Source of the DNA: Stigonema ocellatum SAG 48.90 = DSM 106950 | Lineage (GTDB): Bacteria; Cyanobacteriota; Cyanobacteriia; Cyanobacteriales; Nostocaceae | Direction of reading: 5' to 3' | Assembly: GCA_016903675.1 (NCBI GenBank) | Contig: JADQBA010000226.1 | Coordinates: forward strand, 1 to 9,781 | DNA: 9,781 nucleotides | In this document: positions 6,216-9,781 of the stretch, in pieces | How the letters are laid out: every line of letters begins with the position of its first letter | Position numbering within the stretch: position 1 is the first letter of the stretch | Made by a program: the position numbers and the translations under genes | Notes under the pieces: model-generated | Seen by the model: only the letters and a program-made list of their open reading frames with translations | What the model was told of the DNA's origin: nothing | The model's database searches: none

Positions 6216-6620
6216 TCAGAAGTGAGTTACTGGTACACTAATTGACCCACGAACTTCAGAATCGAGTGGAGGACGCTTGGAAACACCCAATGGATCAACT
6301 GGTTGGGGTGTCTGGTTCGGCGAGGAACGCAAAAATTGCTTGATGCTAGCTGATGGATTTTTCAAAAATTCAATGGGGTTAATCGATGGAGATGGCTGAT
6401 TATGTACAGATGGAATTGAGTTACTAATTTGTTCTAGTCTGTTAGTCTGGTCAATGGTATTACCTGCATTATTATTAATCGTCGCTGGTTGAGTAACCAA
6501 AACACCAGCCTGACCGGGAGCAGTTTCGTACTCAGAAACATTGATTTCGTTGGCGTAGGCTTTGTGAGTCATGGCGATCGCGCTAAGCAGGACGACTAAG
6601 GATTTTATTAGATATTTCAT
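6216..6620 (-). CDS. Secreted proline/asparagine-rich protein (134 aa), function unknown
   Basis: The first 23 residues form a signal peptide: K at 3 and 6, a hydrophobic core LVVLLSAIAM, and a signal peptidase I site AYA before N24. The mature protein is low in complexity: an N/Q/T-rich stretch (residues 45-70), then a P/S-rich stretch with NPIEFLKNPSASIKQFL (about 81-97) and QTPQPVDPLG. It is probably unstructured and periplasmic or extracellular. No catalytic motif is visible. The ATG at 6620 has only a weak GAG upstream. A HIP1 octamer (6574-6581) lies within the signal-peptide codons. An 8-bp hairpin lies in its likely 5' leader (6644-6664). Confidence 0.75.
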   Translation of the reverse strand: MKYLIKSLVVLLSAIAMTHKAYANEINVSEYETAPGQAGVLVTQPATINNNAGNTIDQTNRLEQISNSIPSVHNQPSPSINPIEFLKNPSASIKQFLRSSPNQTPQPVDPLGVSKRPPLDSEVRGSISVPVTHF

Positions 6621-6857
6621 AAGAAATCTCGGTATGGGGGAAACTCAGTCCCTTTAGGGCTGAGAGGGAAGCGACACGGGCGATTTTAATCGCCTTCAAT
6701 CTTGATATTTTGATGCTGCTACCGCCTTGAAGTTACTTGGTTCAGGGTGCTATTGTGTTGCACTTTCAACAGGACAATTACTGTTTTAAATCACTCACTT
6801 TGTACGCATAGCAGCCAATTAAAACTCCCATTACTGGGGTGATGTTAGCCTAGATGA
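6621..6857. other. Gene-free leader region with two small hairpins
   Basis: No coding frame is credible. Upstream of the secreted-protein start, CTCAG-CCC (minus strand) pairs with GGG-CTGAG across 6644-6664 with one bulge, and GGCGAT (6679-6684) pairs with ATCGCC (6689-6694) as a perfect 6-bp stem with a TTTA loop. Both could sit in a long 5' leader of the gene that starts at 6620. The stretch 6695-6857 shows nothing I can name. Confidence 0.45.
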
Positions 6858-7073
6858 GTTATGGGTCGGTACTTTCCAGACAGCACTGGTGTTAACTCAA
6901 TATAAACCTGTTTAACTGCTTGGTTCTAGAGCTTGAGACTGGCTGCGCATCTCAAGGTAGGTCTTTTAACTCTTACCCATAACGGCTGACAAGGTTTATA
7001 CGTGGATCGTCCCTTGTCCATCGGGTCAGCTAGTGTGGCTAAAGACTCGCTCGGCAAGCGAGAGCGTCTTTAG
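6858..7073. ncRNA. Candidate structured RNA or compound palindromic repeat, strand undecided
   Basis: This 216-bp gene-free stretch carries several perfect pairings. GTTATGGGT (6858-6866) pairs with ACCCATAAC (6975-6983) and encloses CTTGAGA/TCTCAAG around 6933-6957. GACAAGG (6988-6994) pairs with CCTTGTC (7012-7018), in competition with GCTGAC/GTCAGC. CTAAAGA...TCTTTAG with inner CTCGCT/AGCGAG spans 7039-7073. The nested long-range and local stems are more than chance would usually give, but I match no known RNA family and see no clear promoter. A cluster of unrelated repeat hairpins is the alternative. Confidence 0.25.
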
Positions 7074-7222
7074 ACCTGAGTTACTGACAATTTCAGTCCA
7101 CTCCCGTAATCAATTATCTTATTTGGTGAACACTTCTAACATAGCGCTTCCATCGCTTCACAATGTTCCACCACAAGACCGCACTCTTGGCTGGGGTTCT
7201 TAATTTTGATTTTTGAATGCGT

Positions 7223-7335
7223 GAACGCGAGTCGCTTCAACGGGGGAAACCCCCCGAAGTTCGCCCGGAGGGAAACCCTCATTGTGACAACTCTTGGCAA
7301 CGCACTGGCGAAATCTGACGAACCCGAACGCGAGT
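7223..7335. repeat. GC-rich interspersed repeat block bounded by GAACGCGAGT
   Basis: GAACGCGAGT occurs at 7223-7232 and 7326-7335. Between them are two hairpins with AAA loops, GGGGG/CCCCC (7242-7255) and GAGGG/CCCTC (7268-7280). The wording is typical of GC-rich repeats in Nostocales spacers. A 73-codon minus-strand frame over this block is a by-product of the repeats. The stretch 7074-7222 shows no gene. Confidence 0.65.
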
Positions 7336-7391
7336 GCGTCTGTGCTACTGATACCAATTTGCATTCACAACCGTAATAAGCGAAATTCTCA

Positions 7392-7417
7392 TTCCCTACT
7401 CCCCACTCCCTACTCCC
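7392..7417 (+). repeat. Short pyrimidine tandem repeat (CCCTACTC / CCCACTC)
   Basis: Three degenerate copies of CCCTACT or CCCACTC in a row, a short tandem repeat often seen in Nostoc-type spacers. From 7418 to 7580 I see nothing else to annotate. Confidence 0.6.
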
Positions 7418-7584
7418 GATTCTGACTCCTCGGAAAAGTTGCGTCTCAGCTAGATTTAGAACTGCGGTGTATTTCTCATAGTTTGCGTTGCCTCTTACAT
7501 TTATCCACAGTAAAGATGAAGCTAGATCCCAAGAAGCATCGGCTAATCTTCAGCAAGTCATTAGTCAGTCTGTGTTTCTAAGAG

Positions 7585-7656
7585 AGATGTAACAAGATGT
7601 AAAGTTTTACCGATTCCTTTCAGAAACATAGCGAACAGCTAACACATTTGTTAGCT
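7585..7656 (+). promoter_or_regulatory. Putative regulatory region of the 37-residue membrane protein gene, with a 20-bp palindrome
   Basis: AGCTAACACATTTGTTAGCT at 7637-7656 is a perfect palindrome of 8-bp arms with a 4-bp spacer, 50 bp before the ATG at 7707. It suits a dimeric regulator or a leader hairpin. Upstream, AGATGTAA is repeated at 7585-7592 and 7595-7602, a 10-bp period that places both copies on one face of the helix. Neither matches a known cyanobacterial regulator site that I can name; it is not the GTA-N8-TAC pattern of NtcA. Confidence 0.4.
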
Positions 7657-7693
7657 TGTGCATGAAATGAAATCAATGAACATTGATACTCAC

Positions 7694-7699
7694 AGGAGG
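7694..7699 (+). promoter_or_regulatory. Consensus Shine-Dalgarno AGGAGG
   Basis: AGGAGG lies 7 bases before the ATG at 7707. It is the strongest ribosome-binding site in the window and the main support for the very short gene that follows. Confidence 0.85.
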
Positions 7700-7706
7700 T
7701 TTAATC

Positions 7707-7820
7707 ATGTCAGCTTCAATGATGACAGTTGTGGCAGTGCTAATCCTTGGCTGGTTTCTAGCTTCTACTATTGGGACTTGGGCTTACTTTGCTACCCAGC
7801 CTAATAAAAAAGACCAATAA
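7707..7820 (+). CDS. Single-span small membrane protein (37 aa), function unknown
   Basis: The product has a polar N-terminus (MSASMM), one hydrophobic segment at residues 7-28 (TVVAVLILGWFLAST and IGTWAYF) and a short polar, basic tail (QPNKKDQ). Its size and layout resemble the tiny accessory subunits of photosynthetic and respiratory complexes, such as Pet, Psb, Psa, Ndh or CydX-type subunits, but it matches none that I remember, so no symbol is given. Support for a real gene is the perfect AGGAGG at correct spacing and the clean TM-plus-tail architecture. It stands alone between long spacers. Aromatic residues (W16, F17, W25, Y27, F28) cluster in the second half of the span. Confidence 0.75.
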   Translation: MSASMMTVVAVLILGWFLASTIGTWAYFATQPNKKDQ

Positions 7821-8101
7821 TCTTTTCATCTGCCTCAATTCCTGATTAATAGACATGGACCATTAAGAGCCTGAAACCCTTGTTAGGGAAGTATTGCAAT
7901 ACGCCCATACATCATTTCTGGAGATATCTAATCCATAGACGTCAACAACCCAGTGGTAACACCTGAGTTGTGAATTATTCCCGAGTTGTGAAACTGCTCG
8001 GGGATATTTCTCTATGGCACTAAACCACAATTGGGAATGTCCAGCCACATTTAAATCCCTCATGAGTTGTGATAAAATTGTGAGGTTCTAACATAATATT
8101 C
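7821..8101. other. Gene-free spacer with a three-copy GAGTTGTGA motif
   Basis: No credible gene. GAGTTGTGA occurs at 7965-7973, 7983-7991 and 8064-8072; the first two share an extra A. The second copy lies in a 6-bp stem CCCGAG (7980-7985) and CTCGGG (7997-8002). GTATTGCAATAC at 7891-7902 is a perfect 12-bp palindrome. The hairpin could help end the transcript of the preceding small gene, but it is weak. Confidence 0.4.
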
Positions 8102-8111
8102 AGATTGGCAT

Positions 8112-8205
8112 CAATACTGCGTAGGTTTTGCGAAAATAAGAAACCCGGTAACTCCTGCGAAACCGGGTTTCTGACACCTCAACTATCATTAACCGACAAA
8201 TATTG
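8112..8205 (+). mobile_element. 94-bp palindromic MITE, copy 2, with 10-bp target-site duplication
   Basis: Same element as at 5318-5411, inverted relative to it and also exactly 94 bp. Its ends are CAATACT and AATATTG, so one terminal base has diverged. It is flanked directly by AGATTGGCAT (8102-8111) and AGAGTGGCAT (8206-8215), a 10-bp direct repeat with one mismatch. The last base of the right-hand duplication is the final base of the TAA stop codon of the TPR gene, so the insertion hit the very 3' end of that gene without changing its protein. Its hairpin may serve as a terminator. Confidence 0.9.
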
Positions 8206-8214
8206 AGAGTGGCA

Positions 8215-8835
8215 TTAATTCCAACCCCGCAGTTTTTGGTGTACCTTTGCCAGATACCACATATAATCATCAATTTGGTATTGGGTTGCTGCTTTTACAA
8301 TGTATTGCCGCGCCTGTTCTGATTTATTCTCCGCCTCAAAATACAATCCCACATAAAGGTTACTGTAAAAATTTGCACCTTGATCCCAGGAATTGCCAGC
8401 ACTTAACACCTCATCTACGGAGCAATTGCCTGCGTACAGGTCATAAACTCGCCGCATTACTAAGCGAGGGTCATCTTTTATAGGCAGTAAGGTTGTGCCC
8501 GCATAAGTAGCAGATTGAAGCCGTGCAATGCATAGGTAACGCCAAATTGTCTCCTCAGCATCGTGGGCGTTGACGGTTAAGTCCACCTCAAATTGTTTCG
8601 CTCCATCGCCAAATCTTTCTGCATAGTAATAGGATAGTCCCCGCTGCCACAAATAGGGTGTTAGGCGCGACTCAAGTTGCTCAGCAGTATCAAAATCAGT
8701 AATTGACGCATTAATATTGACGAGCTTAAAATTGACCATGCCCCTTTGCACGTAAGCTCTTGGGTCATTGGAACGGTGAGAGATAATATCGTTCCAGCGA
8801 GCAAGTTCTTTTTCGAGTAAATTACTCAAATCCAT
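8215..8835 (-). CDS. Tetratricopeptide-repeat protein (206 aa)
   Basis: The sequence is helical throughout and reads as TPR-like pairs: residues 24-57 (DPRAYVQRGMVNFKLVNINASITDFDTAEQL), 58-91 (TPYLWQRGLSYYYAERFGDGAKQFEVDLTVN) and 155-190 (NFYSNLYVGLYFEAENKSEQARQYIVKAA). Such repeats bind partner proteins; there is no catalytic motif, signal peptide or membrane span, so it is probably a cytoplasmic scaffold. The middle (92-150), with ETIWRYLCIARLQSA and DDPRLVMRRVYDLYAG, is a conserved-looking insertion rather than a standard TPR. The ATG at 8835 is the only good start. It lies in the same direction as, and 141 bp downstream of, the DCC protein gene, with a hairpin repeat between them. Confidence 0.8.
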   Translation of the reverse strand: MDLSNLLEKELARWNDIISHRSNDPRAYVQRGMVNFKLVNINASITDFDTAEQLESRLTPYLWQRGLSYYYAERFGDGAKQFEVDLTVNAHDAEETIWRYLCIARLQSATYAGTTLLPIKDDPRLVMRRVYDLYAGNCSVDEVLSAGNSWDQGANFYSNLYVGLYFEAENKSEQARQYIVKAATQYQIDDYMWYLAKVHQKLRGWN

Positions 8836-8900
8836 CTTCTGGTTCTATTGCATATACTGCAAACGGTTAAAAACTCTATCTATGGGAACCCCTCTCCAAA

Positions 8901-8925
8901 CCTCTCCCCTTAATAAGGGGAGAGG
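8901..8925. repeat. Palindromic repeat CCTCTCCCCT / AGGGGAGAGG between two minus-strand genes
   Basis: Perfect 10-bp arms (8901-8910 and 8916-8925) around a TAATA loop, with a half copy CCCTCTCC at 8890-8897. It follows the stop of the DCC gene on the minus strand by about 50 bp and may act as its terminator, although only TTT follows the stem. It is a common interspersed palindrome in Nostocales (from memory). Confidence 0.8.
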
Positions 8926-8976
8926 CTTAAGAATTTAGTTTTCCGCTCCTAAAAAGTCAATTTTCTAGCCATAACA

Positions 8977-9489
8977 TCAACATTTATCATCATTCGTCAG
9001 TCGGCAACGCCCCTGAGTGTTGCCCTCAATGCGCTTCTGGCGATCGGCAACAATCGTTGCTAAGTCTGGTCGTCCAGTGAGGGCGAGGCGCAAGTCAGCC
9101 CAAATTCCATAAAGCGTATCAATGATAGGACCGATAATGGGCCATTTGGTAGCAGCATAAACCCACCCCATCCCAAGGATTTCGTAAACTCGACGAAAAA
9201 CTTCCACATTTTTGATGACAGTGCCGTCTCTGAGTACACCATGAATCCGCCCCATCGCTGTTTCAAAGTCAACACCGCCATGCGCTTCGGGTTCATAGTC
9301 ATGGTCTGCAATATCCACAAACTCTACTAAACCTCGACCAGCATCCCGTCTTTTTAAGAAGTTAACTTCTCGCAGACACAACGGACACTCACCGTCGTAT
9401 AGCAGCTTGATTTGCCACGACTGAGAAGATGATTCAAACTCTTGAGCGACTTCCACGGATTTGTAGGACTGAGTTTTTGACGAGGGCAT
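8977..9489 (-). CDS. DCC-family (DUF393) thiol-disulfide oxidoreductase-like protein (170 aa)
   Basis: The family signature YDGECPLCLREVNFLKRRD starts at residue 31, with the CxxC pair C35 and C38 in a thioredoxin-like position, and a second conserved part VYEILGMGWVYAATKWP at 101-117. Members are presumed to exchange thiols and disulfides, but their substrates are not known. The core covers residues 27-140; a 25-residue polar N-terminal extension and a C-terminal tail with two further cysteines (C162 and C170) make it longer than a minimal domain. There is no signal peptide, so it is probably cytoplasmic; the hydrophobic stretch 108-130 is amphipathic rather than a clear membrane span. The ATG at 9489 has no strong Shine-Dalgarno, and an alternative start nearer the core cannot be excluded. 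Confidence 0.85.
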   Translation of the reverse strand: MPSSKTQSYKSVEVAQEFESSSQSWQIKLLYDGECPLCLREVNFLKRRDAGRGLVEFVDIADHDYEPEAHGGVDFETAMGRIHGVLRDGTVIKNVEVFRRVYEILGMGWVYAATKWPIIGPIIDTLYGIWADLRLALTGRPDLATIVADRQKRIEGNTQGRCRLTNDDKC

Positions 9490-9658
9490 AGGTCAATATG
9501 AGGAAGCGTAAACGCACTACGGGGGCATATGGCTAAAGCATCACTACTACTATAGCGTAGACGCTGCATCGGCTTGTCACACACATTGATGTTGCCGAAT
9601 AAGTACGATCTTATATAGGACTTACGCATTGACAGAGACAAACAACTATGCATTATCT
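9490..9658. other. Gene-free upstream region of the DCC gene with repeat fragments
   Basis: No gene is seen. TATAGGACTTACGCATTGAC around 9614-9633 matches a widespread cyanobacterial interspersed repeat end (from memory), and AGCGTAGACGCT near 9553-9564 is a short palindrome. The promoter of the minus-strand DCC gene must lie here, but no consensus boxes stand out. Confidence 0.4.
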
Positions 9659-9767
9659 CTCGTTACAAGGCTCTGCCTTGTAATGCTCTTGTAGGAGGCT
9701 CTGCCTCCTGTCAAATCGTCCGGCAGAGCCTCCTTGATCACATTCTGTGGCAGAGCCTGGGAACGAG
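9659..9767. repeat. Large compound palindrome built from GGCTCTGCC units
   Basis: The outer arms, CTCGTTACAAGGCTCTGCC (9659-9677) and GGCAGAGCCTGGGAACGAG (9749-9767), pair at 16 of 19 positions. Nested inside are AGGAGGCTCTGCC (9693-9705) and GGCAGAGCCTCCT (9722-9734), a perfect 13-bp inverted pair. Local hairpins ACAAGGCTCTGCCTTGT and AGGAGGCTCTGCCTCCT are also possible. This is a well-known style of Nostocales repeat. Confidence 0.85.
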
Positions 9768-9781
9768 GTAGGGCAAGACTT

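Noticed and set aside
7136..7357. 73-codon minus-strand frame
   Set aside because: It lies over GC-rich hairpin repeats, and its composition follows from those repeats rather than from selection on a protein.
7516..7581. 21-codon plus-strand ORF starting MKLDPKKHRL
   Set aside because: No Shine-Dalgarno, very short, and no supporting feature around it.
7863..8063. 66-codon minus-strand frame
   Set aside because: No Shine-Dalgarno, no domain and a composition like random translation of spacer with short repeats.
5318..8205. The two inverted 94-bp copies as ends of one composite transposon
   Set aside because: Each copy has its own 10-bp duplication, which shows two independent insertions; no transposase gene lies between them.
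9060..9653. 86- and 99-codon minus-strand frames overlapping the DCC gene
   Set aside because: Other-frame shadows of the DCC gene, which itself has a clear family motif.
9659..9767. GGCTCTGCC units as a CRISPR array
   Set aside because: The units alternate in orientation and form nested palindromes with no regular spacers.

Overview
The window looks like chromosome (or large replicon) of a filamentous cyanobacterium of the Nostoc/Anabaena/Calothrix type. The basis is indirect: three GCGATCGC (HIP1) octamers at 164-171, 2040-2047 and 6574-6581, heptameric short tandem repeats, many palindromic interspersed repeats of the style common in Nostocales, long repeat-rich spacers, and protein families typical of that group. 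No rRNA, tRNA, CRISPR array or intact transposase gene was seen.

Layout. (1) 1-1800: two divergent glycosyltransferase genes, a GT4-type gene running off the left edge on the minus strand (1-560) and a GT2-type gene on the plus strand (787-1788). Their 226-bp spacer holds a palindrome and a minus-strand hairpin followed by a T-run. (2) 1919-2767: a two-domain, winged-helix-like protein of unknown function. (3) 2768-3168: repeat-rich spacer with a six-copy heptamer array and a MITE-like hairpin element. (4) 3169-5243, minus strand: a two-gene operon with stop/start overlap. The first gene fuses an HsdR-N-like PD-(D/E)XK nuclease domain to a complete ParA ATPase; the second is a ParB-fold protein that lacks the usual arginine box and any recognisable HTH. 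This is the most unusual coding content. (5) 5244-6620: small exported proteins on the minus strand (a lipoprotein, a proline-rich secreted protein, a doubtful 35-residue ORF) among palindromic repeats. (6) 6621-7706: over 1 kb without a credible gene but with much self-complementarity. (7) 7707-7820: a 37-residue single-span membrane protein with a consensus Shine-Dalgarno. (8) 8215-9489, minus strand: a TPR protein and a DCC-family (DUF393) thiol-disulfide oxidoreductase-like protein. (9) Right edge: a large compound palindrome.

A 94-bp palindromic non-coding element occurs twice in inverted orientation (5318-5411 and 8112-8205). Each copy is flanked directly by its own 10-bp direct repeat with one mismatch, as expected of target-site duplications, so this is a recently mobile MITE. 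Its central loop is inverted relative to its arms between the two copies.

How the genes work together: the two glycosyltransferases probably belong to a surface or extracellular polysaccharide locus. The nuclease-ParA and ParB-like proteins are almost certainly co-translated and should act as a pair; either a partition-derived function or a defence-type function would fit, and the sequence alone does not decide. The remaining genes show no obvious shared pathway.
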